Assembly (NCBI GenBank): GCA_023957215.1 | Contig: JAMLHH010000032.1 | Span: 1 to 36,758, forward strand | Length of the DNA stretch: 36,758 nucleotides | Reading direction: 5' to 3' | Source: Chitinophagales bacterium | GTDB taxonomy: Bacteria > Bacteroidota > Bacteroidia > Chitinophagales > JADIYW01 | Shown here: piece by piece, positions 14,194 through 23,554 of the stretch | Position numbering within the stretch: the stretch's first letter is position 1 | Layout of the letters: each line of letters opens with the position of its first letter | Translations under genes and position numbers: made by a program | Notes under the pieces: generated by a model | Database searches by the model: none | The model's input: the letters and a program-made list of their open reading frames with translations, nothing else | What the model was told of the DNA's origin: nothing

Positions 14194-14683
14194 TTACATG
14201 AATGAATTTGACCACTTTGTAAAAAAGACATTGAAGATTAAATATTATGGTCGTTATGTAGATGATTTTATTTTGATACATCAGGGTAAAAACTATTTGA
14301 AAAGTTTGATTCCCATCATGACTCAATATTTATCGGAGTATCTGAAATTAAAACTGCACCCTAATAAAATTTATCTTCAACATTATACAAAAGGCGTCAA
14401 ATACTTAGGTACTATTATTTTGCCACATAGAATCTATATAGGCAACAGAACCAAAGGGAATTTTTATGCCGCCATACAAGAGCAAAATGAGCTAATCAGA
14501 ACTCGTAAGCCAGATAAAGAAGAACTTGCCTATTTTGCATCCTTAGTCAATTCTTATCTTGGCATCTTCAAGCATTACAGAACTTTTAATATTAGAAAAA
14601 AGTTCATTAAAAAGGAAATCAGTGCTTGGTGGTGGAACTATTTTTATGTTACAAAGTCATTAGATAAGATAGTTTTAAAGTAG
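14180..14683 (+). pseudogene. 3' half of a DGR-type reverse transcriptase
   Basis: From 14180 the frame reads QVANFYMNEFDHFVKKTLKIKYYGRYVDDFILIH, then KLKLHPNKIYLQHYTKGVKYLG and PHRIYIGNRTKGNFYAAI. These are domain 5 with the YVDD catalytic box and the domain 6/7 and thumb motifs of diversity-generating-retroelement reverse transcriptases. An in-frame stop lies at 14177-14179, exactly where the (SQ) motif of domain 4 should be, so domains 1-4 including one catalytic Asp are missing and the protein cannot be active. An ATG at 14198 would give 161 residues. Upstream there is only repeat sequence. With the FISUMP variable protein 1 kb upstream, this is most simply the wreck of a DGR. Confidence 0.85.
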
Positions 14684-14732
14684 TATTTACTTTGCAATGA
14701 CCATGGTGTTTTAATTAGCTAATTTGAGAATG

Positions 14733-14775
14733 TGTAAATGTACCGATATACCAATGTATCTATGTATCTATGATT
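14733..14775. repeat. Octamer array (GTACCGAT/GTATCTAT)
   Basis: About five degenerate 8-bp units of the type GTAYCNAT, the same family as at 4104-4131, 11325-11398, 32584-32615 and 36250-36270. Confidence 0.7.
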
Positions 14776-14834
14776 ATGACGCTATCTTTTGAGCAACAGA
14801 CTTCCAATCAAGTTGGAAGTGACGAGTACGTTGC

Positions 14835-15081
14835 TTTAGCCCAAGACTAAAGTCGTGGGATAATGAAAATCCAATTGGTCATGGCGGACAGTTCGAGTAA
14901 TTCGGCAGGCTCAATAACCATGCCTCACCGCCCGGTCATTGAGATTAGGTCATCGAGTGCTTCGATTTCACTCAGCAACCACTTGTCGAGATGCTCGAAA
15001 TGATCAATGTGCCAATGCCAAAATCATTAGACCATGACTTTAGTCGTGGGCTAATTGAAAATCCAATTGGTCGGTGGCGGA
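14835..15081. repeat. pair of REP-like palindromes with shared flanks
   Basis: The palindromes at 14835-14865 (core CCCAAGACT / AGTCGTGGG) and 15027-15054 (core CCATGACT / AGTCGTGG) are each followed by GAAAATCCAATTGGTC and a GGCGGA motif. Between them (about 14934-15004) is another dispersed-looking stretch with CTTCGATTTCACTCAGCAAC and TTGTCGAGATGCTCGAAATG. A related copy of the module is at 36283-36360. No gene is supported in 14684-15365. Confidence 0.7.
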
Positions 15082-15371
15082 ACACCATGGTTAATTGGCA
15101 AATTAGCTAATTTGGAAATGTGGAAATGTCCTTTGCTTCGCAAGACGAAAATCTATCTTGAAGTACTATCATCTGCACTTTGGTGCGCGGTTGCTGAACA
15201 ATAGCCGAAGCATTGTTTTACTTCTTTCTAAAAAAGTGAAGAAAAGAAAATGTAATAATTCGCAAATTCGGGAATGTGGAAATACTTCGTATTCCTTTTG
15301 GAAAAAACAAAGAATGCATACTTTTTATCATCTTTGGGCTTATATTTAAAGTTTGAAAATATAAATTGAAA

Positions 15372-16421
15372 ATGAATAAAATTTTAGTGATTTTAATTTC
15401 CTTGTGTGTACTTTCTTGTTCGAAAAACAAAGACGATATTCCCAAAGAACCTGATTTAAGTCAAGTGAAGATTACTCGAGTAGAACAAAAATTAAGTCCT
15501 AATCAATTTCCCTTTGAGAATAATAGGTTTATGCAAGTCAACTACATTTATAATGAATTAAATCAGTTGATAAAAATCGAAACTTGGAGTACAGGTGGTG
15601 AAGCACTAATGTATCATGTGACTTATGATGATGACCAAATCCATATTACATTACCAGAAACTGAAAGTTTGATGGATCCGATTTTAGGTGCTTTCATGTT
15701 AAAAGACATAAATGTGAAAACCGCAAACGGGAAAATGACACTTGTGGAAAACAGTATAGATGTCTATGTTGACGAAGAACCGGAAGTAGGACGAAAAGTT
15801 CGTAAAGTGGGTTTTTTCTATGATGACTCTATCTTTAACAATAATATCACTACTTATGAGGGTGATGATCATCCTTTTATGAAATGGAATGTAGGAGGTA
15901 ATATCACTTCAATGAAGAATCAAGGTGAAAGGATTGCCCAATATCATATTTCCAATCAATTTCCAAATTTCGGATTGGCAGATATAGGTCAAAACTTAGA
16001 TGTGACCTTAAATTACAAGTTTGCTCCGGAAATTCCGAGAGGGTTGATTGCTTTTGTTAATCAAGCACTGAGTGGATTGAGTAATTTGGGGATGGAAGAT
16101 TACTTTTTTCATTGGCTATATGATATAGATCAAAATACTAATATTTCCTTCGTTCCTGTCGGTGATGTGATGAAAAATAATTATAATTTGGCAGATTGGA
16201 TAGTCAGTTTTGGACTGCCACAAATCAATACTTTGAATACAAATGAAAACCAAATCATTCGTTCTAAAGCTATAAAAGGAAAGGTTTTTACAGATATAGA
16301 CAATGGAAATGTCAAGTATAAACAAGTGGACAACACCACTTATTACAATTACAAAATAGACAGAAAGAAGCGAATTTTAGACATTGCCAATTTGGTTATT
16401 TATTACGAAATTATTGAATAA
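15372..16421 (+). CDS. lipoprotein of unknown function
   Basis: About 349 residues from ATG at 15372 (an in-frame ATG at 15366 adds two). MNKILVILISLCVLSC is a lipoprotein signal peptide with lipobox VLSC, followed by a charged linker (SKNKDDIPKEPDLS), so the protein is expected on the outer or inner membrane face. The mature part contains YDDDQIHITLPE and several beta-rich segments of the kind seen in Bacteroidota surface lipoproteins that contain YD-like strands (FMQVNYIYNELNQLIKIETW). No family is recognised with confidence. It stands alone, 79 bp before the acyl-CoA synthetase gene on the same strand. Confidence 0.8.
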   Translation: MNKILVILISLCVLSCSKNKDDIPKEPDLSQVKITRVEQKLSPNQFPFENNRFMQVNYIYNELNQLIKIETWSTGGEALMYHVTYDDDQIHITLPETESLMDPILGAFMLKDINVKTANGKMTLVENSIDVYVDEEPEVGRKVRKVGFFYDDSIFNNNITTYEGDDHPFMKWNVGGNITSMKNQGERIAQYHISNQFPNFGLADIGQNLDVTLNYKFAPEIPRGLIAFVNQALSGLSNLGMEDYFFHWLYDIDQNTNISFVPVGDVMKNNYNLADWIVSFGLPQINTLNTNENQIIRSKAIKGKVFTDIDNGNVKYKQVDNTTYYNYKIDRKKRILDIANLVIYYEIIE

Positions 16422-16500
16422 AGCGAAAAAACTTGTTCAATGTATGCATTGTAAAATAACATGGCTATTTTTGTCAAATACACTAAACCGATAAATAGAG

Positions 16501-18324
16501 ATGTCCGAATTTGATTCATTGAAAGAAAGTGTCCAGCATACTTTAAAAATGATACCTTCTATTGCCAAACAATTGCCTACAAAGATTCCCAACCTTTTAT
16601 TTGGAGGTATTTCGGCATTGACACTCAAAGATGACGATAAAAATTCTATCGGTTTGGTTTTGGAGGAAAATGCTGTAAAACATAAAGACAGAGCAGCTAT
16701 TTACTTTGAAGATAAAATTTATACACATTCACAACTCAATCAAATTGTCAACCAATATGCCCATCTGATGATACATCACGGGGTGAAAAAAGGGCAAGTT
16801 GTGATTGTGTTTTTGGAAAACAGACCTGAAGTTGTATTTATTGTTGCTGCCTGTGCGAAAATAGGTGCGATTGCTTCTCTGATTAATTCTAATCAGCGTT
16901 CACAAGTTTTATTGCATAGTATCAATCAGAAAAATGATGGCTATTTCTTTGTAGGAGAGGAGTTAGTCAAACCTTTTGAAGATGTATTGCCGGACATTGT
17001 CTCTCCGAGAAAGAAGATACTATTTGGAGTAGAAGACAATGAGAAAACGCCGTTTGACAATCAATACTATCCTTTAAAAGATAATCTTGACAGATTTCCA
17101 AAGAGTAATATCAGAGGGGTGAAAAAGATAACTTCTGACACACCTTTTGCATTTATTTTCACTTCCGGGACGACGGGGATGCCCAAAGCGGCAGTACAAG
17201 TCAATAGAAAATGGTTGTCTTGTATGTATTGGTTTGGTATTGTTAATTTGGATATGAAAGAAAACGATGTCATATATGTCAGTATTCCTTTTTATCATTC
17301 TAATGCTTTGCTGATTGCTTGGTCAAGCTCGGCAGTGAGTGGTGGAGCAATGGCTGTCAGACGTAAATTTTCAGCTTCAAATTTTTGGTCAGACTGTATC
17401 AAGTATAAGGCGACAGCCTTTATTTATATCGGTGATATTCTTAGATATTTATACAATACGCCACCAAGTTCTTTGGATAAAAAACATCAGGTCAAAAAGA
17501 TTATCGGAAATGGTTTGCGACCGGATATTTGGCAAGAATTTAAAGAGCGGTTTGGCATTGAGCAAGTGTATGAATTTTATGCTTCTTCGGAAGGAAATAT
17601 GACCTTTACCAATACCTTTAACTTAGATAACACTGTGGGCTGGTGTGCCACCAATTTTGAAATTGTCGAATATAATAGAGAATTAGGCGAACCGATTTAT
17701 GGTGAAGATGGATATTTCAAGAAAGTAAAACCCGGCGAAGTGGGTCTGATGATTTTTGAAATCACGGAAAAATATCCTTTCCCGGGTTATGTGGGTAAAA
17801 AAGAAACCAATCGGAAAGTCTTTTACAATGTTTTCAAACATGGTGACCAGTGGTTTAATACGGGCGATATCATGCGAAGAATGGGAATGATGCACGCTCA
17901 GTTTGTGGATAGAGATGGCGATACTTTCAGGTGGAAAGGAGAAAATGTCTCGACAGCGGAAGTAGAGCAAGTCATCAATACTTATCCCGGAATTGATTCT
18001 GCAACTGTTTATGGAGTGTCTATCCCTAATACGGATGGGAAAGCCGGTATGGTCGCTATCAAAATGGAAAAAGGTGTAGAGATGGATTGGAATCAATTTT
18101 CAAAATTTGTTTCCAAAGAACTGCCCTTTTATGCCGTCCCTCTTTTTGCACGTTTGGTAGAAAACTTTGAATATACTGCCACTTATAAAGTGATAAAAAA
18201 TAATCTCAAAGAGGACGGTTTTGACAAGGTCAAAGACTCCGTTTGGTTCAAAACAAATAAAAAAGATTCCTATCAGGTGATGTCCAAAGAAGTGTTACAA
18301 AATATTCAGAAAAATGGTTTGTAG
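16501..18324 (+). CDS. FATP-type long-/very-long-chain acyl-CoA synthetase
   Basis: 607-residue ANL-superfamily enzyme that activates fatty acids to acyl-CoA with ATP. The AMP-binding P-loop is FIFTSGTTGMPKAAVQ (about 220-235), followed by YEFYASSEGN (about 357-366). The block WFNTGDIMRRMG...FVDRDGDTFRWKGENVSTAEVEQ (about 452-496) is the hallmark of the FATP/very-long-chain subgroup, and the C-terminal lysine region (EYTATYKVIKNNLKEDGF) is present. Length is normal for bacterial FATP homologues. It is monocistronic or follows the lipoprotein gene. A TATTTTTG at 16466-16473 could be its -7 box, without a clear -33 element. The product feeds acyl-CoA catabolism of the kind encoded elsewhere in the window. 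Confidence 0.92.
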   Translation: MSEFDSLKESVQHTLKMIPSIAKQLPTKIPNLLFGGISALTLKDDDKNSIGLVLEENAVKHKDRAAIYFEDKIYTHSQLNQIVNQYAHLMIHHGVKKGQVVIVFLENRPEVVFIVAACAKIGAIASLINSNQRSQVLLHSINQKNDGYFFVGEELVKPFEDVLPDIVSPRKKILFGVEDNEKTPFDNQYYPLKDNLDRFPKSNIRGVKKITSDTPFAFIFTSGTTGMPKAAVQVNRKWLSCMYWFGIVNLDMKENDVIYVSIPFYHSNALLIAWSSSAVSGGAMAVRRKFSASNFWSDCIKYKATAFIYIGDILRYLYNTPPSSLDKKHQVKKIIGNGLRPDIWQEFKERFGIEQVYEFYASSEGNMTFTNTFNLDNTVGWCATNFEIVEYNRELGEPIYGEDGYFKKVKPGEVGLMIFEITEKYPFPGYVGKKETNRKVFYNVFKHGDQWFNTGDIMRRMGMMHAQFVDRDGDTFRWKGENVSTAEVEQVINTYPGIDSATVYGVSIPNTDGKAGMVAIKMEKGVEMDWNQFSKFVSKELPFYAVPLFARLVENFEYTATYKVIKNNLKEDGFDKVKDSVWFKTNKKDSYQVMSKEVLQNIQKNGL

Positions 18325-18385
18325 ATTTCACTAAATCATAATTATTTCTACGATTAGCAATCGACGTTAGGATACGCCGGTACAT

Positions 18386-18412
18386 AAAAAAAGTCATCCT
18401 TTCAGATGACCT
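18386..18412 (-). terminator. bidirectional rho-independent terminator
   Basis: GTCATC (18393-18398) and GATGAC (18405-18410) form a stem with a 6-base loop. The minus strand continues into seven T (18392-18386), ending the tRNA transcript; the plus strand has four T and could also stop the acyl-CoA synthetase transcript. Confidence 0.85.
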
Positions 18413-18416
18413 TTTG

Positions 18417-18490
18417 TAGCGGAGACGGGAATTGAACCCGTGACCTCAGGGTTATGAATCCTGCGCTCTAACCATCTGAGCTACCCCGCC
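18417..18490 (-). tRNA. tRNA-Met (CAT), elongator type
   Basis: 74-nt cloverleaf on the minus strand: acceptor GGCGGGG/CTCCGCT, D arm GCTC...GAGC, anticodon loop TTCATAA (anticodon CAT), T arm ACGGG-TTCAATT-CCCGT. CCA is not encoded. The anticodon stem CAGGA/CCCTG has an A-C mismatch at 31-39, and the acceptor end has a G1-U72 wobble. The GGG/CCC anticodon stem of initiator tRNA is absent, so an elongator is likely; tRNA-Ile2 with modified CAT is a less likely alternative. Confidence 0.93.
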
Positions 18491-18546
18491 GGACTTAAAA
18501 CGTGCGCAAATGTACAATCTTTATATTTATAATTCAAAATTAAAGC

Positions 18547-18577
18547 TTTGAAAATTATCCTTATTTTATGATATTTG
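18547..18577 (+). promoter_or_regulatory. candidate promoter of clpS
   Basis: TTTG (18547-18550), 19-bp spacer and GATATTTG (18570-18577), one mismatch from TAnnTTTG, lie 16 bp upstream of the clpS start. Confidence 0.5.
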
Positions 18578-18593
18578 TACTTTCTATAAAGCA

Positions 18594-18893
18594 ATGGGAA
18601 ATACAATGAAACCTTTGACAAAAGAAGAAGACCTGAGTTTAGAAGAGCTTTTGGATGAAGTTGCTTATACTTCCACTTTAATGGTGTATAACGATGATGT
18701 CAATACTTTTGATTGGGTGATAGAATCTTTGGTCAAAGTCTGTAATCATACTTATGAGCAAGCAGAACAATGTGCTATTTATATTCACTTTAAAGGTAAA
18801 TATGCTGTCAAGCACGGCTCTGAAATAGATTTGATACCTATGAAAGATGCATTGTTAGACAGAGGAATTACCGCACAGGTCGAAAATCTATAA
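18594..18893 (+). CDS. clpS: ClpS, ClpAP protease adaptor for N-end rule substrates
   Basis: 99-residue ClpS. The substrate-contacting motif YNDDVNTFDWVI lies at about 32-43, and AIYIHFKGKYAVKHGS (about 61-76) is the conserved second half of the fold. The N-terminal tail (MGNTMKPLTKEEDLSLEELLDE) is acidic, as in other ClpS proteins. ClpS hands proteins with destabilising N-terminal residues to ClpAP/ClpCP. The following gene, 11 bp away, encodes the transferase that adds such residues (Aat), so the two form one functional unit. First gene of a plus-strand run that continues to ribBA. Confidence 0.93.
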   Translation: MGNTMKPLTKEEDLSLEELLDEVAYTSTLMVYNDDVNTFDWVIESLVKVCNHTYEQAEQCAIYIHFKGKYAVKHGSEIDLIPMKDALLDRGITAQVENL

Positions 18894-18904
18894 TCTGTCG
18901 GATT

Positions 18905-19612
18905 TTGCCTATCTATATCTTACCTGATGACCATACTGAATTTCCAAATCCAAGAGGTGCAGAAGATGGATTAGTGGCTATTGGTGGCAATTTACAACCC
19001 GAAAGATTGATCAATGCCTATCAAAATGGTATCTTTCCGTGGTATAATGAGGACGAACCTATCTTGTGGTGGTCGCCCGATCCGAGATGTGTTATTCGTC
19101 ATGAAGATTTGAAAATTTCCAAATCAATGAAGCAAGTGTTTAAGAAAGGACTTTTTAGAGTCAGTTTTGATACTTGTTTTCGGGATGTCATTCATGCTTG
19201 TTCGGAAGTTCGTTATGAAAATAGGCAAGATACTTGGATCAATATTGAAATGCTGAATGCTTATACGCAGTTGCATGAATTGGGCTATGCTCATTCGGTG
19301 GAAGTGTGGAATTCGGACGATGAATTAGTCGGAGGTTTATATGGTTTGTCAATGGGAGCTTGTTATTTTGGGGAATCAATGTTTTATAAAGAAAGCAATG
19401 CTTCCAAATATGGGTTTATTGCATTGATGCAAAAGTTAAAAGAAAAAAAAATTGGTTTGATAGATTGTCAGATTTACAATCCGCATTTGGGTAGTTTGGG
19501 TGCTTCTTTGATTCCGAGAGATGAATATTTAGATAGTTTGGCTCATTTTTTACAGGTAAAAAAGGCGATTGGTAAATGGACGGCTTGGAAATTTGAAAAA
19601 TTAATAGAGTAA
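18905..19612 (+). CDS. aat: leucyl/phenylalanyl-tRNA-protein transferase
   Basis: 235-residue Aat that conjugates Leu or Phe from aminoacyl-tRNA to N-terminal Lys/Arg of proteins, marking them for ClpS/ClpAP. Family motifs are FPNPRGAEDGLVAIGGNL (about 10-27), NGIFPWYNEDEPILWWSPDPR (about 38-58), HSVEVW, GGLYGLSMGACYFGESMF (about 145-162) and IDCQIYNPHLGSLGA (about 193-207). It starts with TTG at 18905; no in-frame ATG or GTG lies between the clpS stop and this codon, and MPIYIL fits the usual start. Eleven bases separate it from clpS, indicating co-transcription. Confidence 0.93.
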   Translation: MPIYILPDDHTEFPNPRGAEDGLVAIGGNLQPERLINAYQNGIFPWYNEDEPILWWSPDPRCVIRHEDLKISKSMKQVFKKGLFRVSFDTCFRDVIHACSEVRYENRQDTWINIEMLNAYTQLHELGYAHSVEVWNSDDELVGGLYGLSMGACYFGESMFYKESNASKYGFIALMQKLKEKKIGLIDCQIYNPHLGSLGASLIPRDEYLDSLAHFLQVKKAIGKWTAWKFEKLIE

Positions 19613-19657
19613 TAGCTATTTTGTTGTTCAAATAAAAATTCAGTTTATCTATAGAGA

Positions 19658-21127
19658 ATGATAAAAAAGTTAGATAGCGTAGTTTTTAAATCTTTTATTG
19701 TACCACTGATTTTTACCTTTTTAATTTCAGAGTTTATCTTTGTCATGCAGTTTCTTTGGAAATATATAGATGACTTAGTGGGAAAAGGTCTTGAATTTTC
19801 CTTGGTGATGCAGCTTTTAGGCTTGTTTTCTTTCAAGGTTTTAGTACTGGCTTTGCCATTGGCGATTTTACTCTCTTCCACAATGATTATGGGCGGTTTT
19901 GGTGAAAACAATGAATTGGTAGCGGCTAATTCATCGGGTATTTCTACTATTCGGACTATTCGCTCACTGATTATTTTTGTTACTTTTTTGAGTATTGGAG
20001 CTTATTTTTTTTCAAATAAGGTTTTGCCTTATACCAATTTGAAATTTATGACTTTACTCATGGATATCCGTAAACACAAGCCGGCTTTGGACATCAAGGA
20101 AGGTGTGTTTTATAAAGGCATGAATGGCTATACAATGAAAATAGGTAAAAAATCTCCCAATAATAGTACAATTTATGATATCATCTTATATGACCACACA
20201 TCCGGTTATGGAAACGATAATATCATCATGGCGGAAAAAGGAGAAATGACATTGAGTGCGGATCAGCGCTTTATGATTTTTGAACTGTACAATGGTAAGC
20301 AATATCAAGACACCCAAAAGCGAAACAAAGAGTATGGAAAGGCTTATGAACAAAACGCCATAGAATTTAAGTATTTCAGAAAGGTTTTTGACCTGAAAGA
20401 ATTTAAGCTAAATCGCTCCGATGGCTCGCTTTTTAAGGGATATTATGAGATGTTGGATTCTAAGCAGTTGAGGGCAGAAAGAGATACTGTAATGCATGAA
20501 ATCAATGGTTTTAAAAGTGCAGTCAATGATTACAATAGAAACTATATTGTCTATTCAAAACCGGCGATAGAGTCTGCTAAAGCTTTTATACCGGAAGATA
20601 CAGCGGATACATATAGGGAAAAACGAAAAACGTCGGCTACCAATCAATTAGATTCTATCATTTTGCATGCCGGGGTGGGAAATGATTTGATACAGTCTGC
20701 AATAGATAACTTGTCAATGATTAGTAATTATACAGAAATGCAGATATCCAATATTGAAAGTCAAAAACAATTTTTACAAAAACTTTCTGTCGAATTGAAT
20801 AAAAAATATATGCTTTCTTTTATTTGTATGATATTTTTGTTGATAGGTTGTTCTATGGGTTCGATAGTCAGAAAAGGCGGATTGGGTATTCCTATTATTA
20901 TTTCGACCTCATTTTATATGATTTTTCATGTGCTGAATATGATAGGTGATAAACTAGCTTATGGAGAAGTGGTGCCTGCCGGAGTGGGAGCATGGTTGCC
21001 TACTATCATTTTGTTTCCCATTGCAATGTGGTTGACGTATGTTTCCAATAACGACTCTAATATGTTTAGAGAAGGAAACTTCACAAGATGGCTGCAAATA
21101 TTTCAAAAGAAGACTTCAAAAACGTAA
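19658..21127 (+). CDS. LptF/LptG-family permease (lipopolysaccharide export)
   Basis: 489-residue YjgP/YjgQ-type permease, the membrane part of the LptB2FG lipopolysaccharide extractor. The N-terminal segment FIVPLIFTFLISEFIFVMQFLWKYIDDLVGKGLEF is typical. There are membrane segments at about 14-34, 54-75 and 99-119, a large periplasmic beta-jellyroll region (about 125-360, including a helical insertion rich in Lys/Glu), and three C-terminal membrane segments (about 390-470). The inserted region around 245-350 is longer than in Proteobacteria, as is common in Bacteroidota. Its end overlaps the glycosyltransferase gene by 40 bp if that gene begins at 21088. Confidence 0.88.
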   Translation: MIKKLDSVVFKSFIVPLIFTFLISEFIFVMQFLWKYIDDLVGKGLEFSLVMQLLGLFSFKVLVLALPLAILLSSTMIMGGFGENNELVAANSSGISTIRTIRSLIIFVTFLSIGAYFFSNKVLPYTNLKFMTLLMDIRKHKPALDIKEGVFYKGMNGYTMKIGKKSPNNSTIYDIILYDHTSGYGNDNIIMAEKGEMTLSADQRFMIFELYNGKQYQDTQKRNKEYGKAYEQNAIEFKYFRKVFDLKEFKLNRSDGSLFKGYYEMLDSKQLRAERDTVMHEINGFKSAVNDYNRNYIVYSKPAIESAKAFIPEDTADTYREKRKTSATNQLDSIILHAGVGNDLIQSAIDNLSMISNYTEMQISNIESQKQFLQKLSVELNKKYMLSFICMIFLLIGCSMGSIVRKGGLGIPIIISTSFYMIFHVLNMIGDKLAYGEVVPAGVGAWLPTIILFPIAMWLTYVSNNDSNMFREGNFTRWLQIFQKKTSKT

Positions 21128-22299
21128 TTTGCGCTATGCTTTTATTGATTTGGTGGATTTTGTTGTTTTCAAGCTATTTCATTTATCCTTACTGGATGAA
21201 GATTTTGGCACGAAAAAAACAACTGTCTCACAATTATTTAAGTTATGAAGAAAATGACGACCTGCCTTCAGTCGCCATTATGATGCCTTTGCATAATGAA
21301 GAAAAAGTCCTCCGAAAAAAGTTAGAATCTATTTTTAGAAGTAATTATGACTTAACGAAAATAAAGGTTTATCTCGGATTGGATAATTGTAGTGATAATA
21401 GTTTGCAGATTGTACAAGATTTTCAAAATAAATACCCTGATAATATATTGTATATTGAAAATGAGCGCATAGGCAAGCCGCAGATGCTTAATTTGCTGAT
21501 GCAGGAATTTTCACATCAGGAAGAAATTTCTATCTTTACGGATGCCAATGTCTTTTTGCTGAAAGATACCTTATACGAATTGGTCAAATATTTCAAATCG
21601 GAAGAAATCGGTTTGGTAGATAGCCGTTTTGTCCTATCGGAAGATATTGTCATCAATGAAATGGAAAGTGATTATATTGGTTTTGAGCAAGCTTTAAAAT
21701 ACAACGAAGGTGTAGCTTGGGGAACGATGCAAGGTCCTTTTGGAGGATGCTTTGCCATCCGCACACAATTGTATCATCCGATTCCCGAAAATTTTTTGGT
21801 GGATGATTTTTTTATCAGTATGGCGGTGATGTTGCAGGCGAGAGATGCAGTCACCAATCCCAAAGCACGTGTGATAGAAGAAGTTTATACCAATTGGAAT
21901 GACGAATACCAACGAAAAAAGAGAATCTCTGTCGGCAACTACCAAAATCTCTTTTATTTTATAAAAAAAATCAACAAACCATTTACAAAATTGACAGTAT
22001 CATGGTTTTTTCATAAGGTGTTGCGTTGGACTTTGCCTATACTTTTTATTCCTGTATTAATACTTAGCGGTTTGGAAATATTTGTTTTGAAAGAACCTTA
22101 TTGCTTATTTGCAATTACCTTATCATTAATATTGGGGGTGGTAGTACTACTTTACTTTTTACAAAGATTAAATTTGCAAAACAAAACAATTGAGCGGTTA
22201 AGTTATTTTATATACATGAACTTAGCTTTAGTTCAAGGGTTTATTGTTTACTTAAAAGGAGTGAAAAGTAATGTCTGGAAACCAACGCGCAGAGAATGA
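21088..22299 (+). CDS. membrane-anchored family 2 glycosyltransferase
   Basis: 403-residue GT2 enzyme. A membrane segment (about 14-36) is followed by the GT-A domain: [14 protein letters not shown] (62-75), a TDAN DxD-type motif (151-154), [10 protein letters not shown] (217-225), VDDFFIS (238-244) carrying the predicted catalytic Asp, and QRKKRI (275-280) in the position of QxxRW. The C-terminus has two to three more membrane segments (about 313-400). The plan resembles processive or polyprenyl-linked glycosyltransferases of the cell envelope; acceptor and sugar are unknown. The start at 21088 overlaps lptF/G by 40 bp; an internal ATG at 21136 would reduce but not remove the question, and the earlier start keeps a better cytosolic N-terminus. 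Confidence 0.85.
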   Translation: MAANISKEDFKNVICAMLLLIWWILLFSSYFIYPYWMKILARKKQLSHNYLSYEENDDLPSVAIMMPLHNEEKVLRKKLESIFRSNYDLTKIKVYLGLDNCSDNSLQIVQDFQNKYPDNILYIENERIGKPQMLNLLMQEFSHQEEISIFTDANVFLLKDTLYELVKYFKSEEIGLVDSRFVLSEDIVINEMESDYIGFEQALKYNEGVAWGTMQGPFGGCFAIRTQLYHPIPENFLVDDFFISMAVMLQARDAVTNPKARVIEEVYTNWNDEYQRKKRISVGNYQNLFYFIKKINKPFTKLTVSWFFHKVLRWTLPILFIPVLILSGLEIFVLKEPYCLFAITLSLILGVVVLLYFLQRLNLQNKTIERLSYFIYMNLALVQGFIVYLKGVKSNVWKPTRRE

Positions 22300-22300
22300 A

Positions 22301-23539
22301 ATGAAATTAGATACTATTGAATCTGCAATAGAGGATATCAAAGCAGGTAAATTAGTAATAGTTGTTGATGATGAAGATAGAGAAAATGAGGGTGATTTTG
22401 TCACTGCGGCAAGAAATGCAACACCTCAAATCATTAATTTTATGGCCACTCATGGTAGAGGGCTGATTTGTACGCCTTTGGATGAAGATAGGTGTAAAGA
22501 ATTAGAGCTTGACTTAATGGTAGGTAAAAATAACACTGCCATGTTTGAGACAGCCTTTACAGTTTCTGTGGACTTAAATGGGTATGGATGTACTACAGGT
22601 ATTTCTGCTTCGGATAGGGCAAAAACGATACAAGCACTGATAGATCCGAAAATGAAACCGGCAGATTTTGGCCGTCCGGGACACGTTTTTCCTTTGAGGG
22701 CAAAAAAAGAAGGTGTTTTAAGACGGACAGGGCATACTGAAGCTGCTACAGATTTGGCAGTTTTGGCGGGATTTGAACCGGCAGGCGTTTTGGTAGAAAT
22801 TATGAATGAAGACGGTACGATGGCTCGTCTTCCTGACTTGTTGAAAATAGCTAAGAAATTTGATATGAAAATTATTTCTATCAAAGATTTGGTGACTTAT
22901 CGTCTTCAACATGACAGGCAAATCAAAAGAGATGTAGAAGTCAATATGCCTACAAAATATGGAGATTTTAAACTTATTTCATATTTGCAAGTCAATACCG
23001 GAGAGTTGCATATCCTTTTGAGAAAGGGTGAGTGGAAAGAGGGTGAGCCTGTCTTGGTTCGTGTTCATTCTTCTTGTGTGACCGGTGATGTTTTGGGATC
23101 TCTAAGATGTGATTGTGGAGATCAATTGCACAATGCCATGAAAATGGTGGAAAGAGAAGGGAAAGGCGCAATTTTGTATATGATGCAGGAAGGAAGAGGT
23201 ATCGGTCTTTTGAATAAATTGAGAGCCTACAAACTTCAGGAAGAAGGTTTGGATACTGTAGAAGCAAACTTAGCTTTAGGCTTCAAAGCGGATGAAAGGG
23301 ATTTCGGTATCGGTGCGCAAATTTTGAGAGACCAGAAAATTACTAAACTTAGATTGATATCCAATAATCCTAAAAAACGTGTTGCATTAGATGGTTATGG
23401 ACTTGAAATAGTTGAAAACGTCCCGATAGAAATTTTACCCAATAAATACAATGAAGCTTATCTGATTACTAAACGTGATAAGATGGGACACACCATCTTG
23501 CAAAATAGTAAATTGACTTTGGATAAAGAGCAATATTAA
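22301..23539 (+). CDS. ribBA: RibBA: DHBP synthase / GTP cyclohydrolase II
   Basis: Bifunctional riboflavin enzyme of about 412 residues. The N-terminal half makes 3,4-dihydroxy-2-butanone 4-phosphate: [11 protein letters not shown] is the metal/substrate motif, with [10 protein letters not shown] and [24 protein letters not shown]. The C-terminal half opens the GTP ring: [21 protein letters not shown] carries the zinc cysteines, [20 protein letters not shown] the catalytic motif, and RLISNNPKK lies near the end. The start was set at ATG 22301 ([13 protein letters not shown]), two bases after the glycosyltransferase stop; an in-frame ATG at 22271 would add ten residues unlike the family. The 3' end is only 15 bp from the convergent binding-protein gene. 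Confidence 0.95.
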   Translation: MKLDTIESAIEDIKAGKLVIVVDDEDRENEGDFVTAARNATPQIINFMATHGRGLICTPLDEDRCKELELDLMVGKNNTAMFETAFTVSVDLNGYGCTTGISASDRAKTIQALIDPKMKPADFGRPGHVFPLRAKKEGVLRRTGHTEAATDLAVLAGFEPAGVLVEIMNEDGTMARLPDLLKIAKKFDMKIISIKDLVTYRLQHDRQIKRDVEVNMPTKYGDFKLISYLQVNTGELHILLRKGEWKEGEPVLVRVHSSCVTGDVLGSLRCDCGDQLHNAMKMVEREGKGAILYMMQEGRGIGLLNKLRAYKLQEEGLDTVEANLALGFKADERDFGIGAQILRDQKITKLRLISNNPKKRVALDGYGLEIVENVPIEILPNKYNEAYLITKRDKMGHTILQNSKLTLDKEQY

Positions 23540-23554
23540 AAGATAATATAGAGG

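Noticed and set aside
15158..15349. 63-codon open frame before the lipoprotein gene
   Set aside because: No signal, no conserved pattern and no good start context; probably chance in AT-rich DNA.
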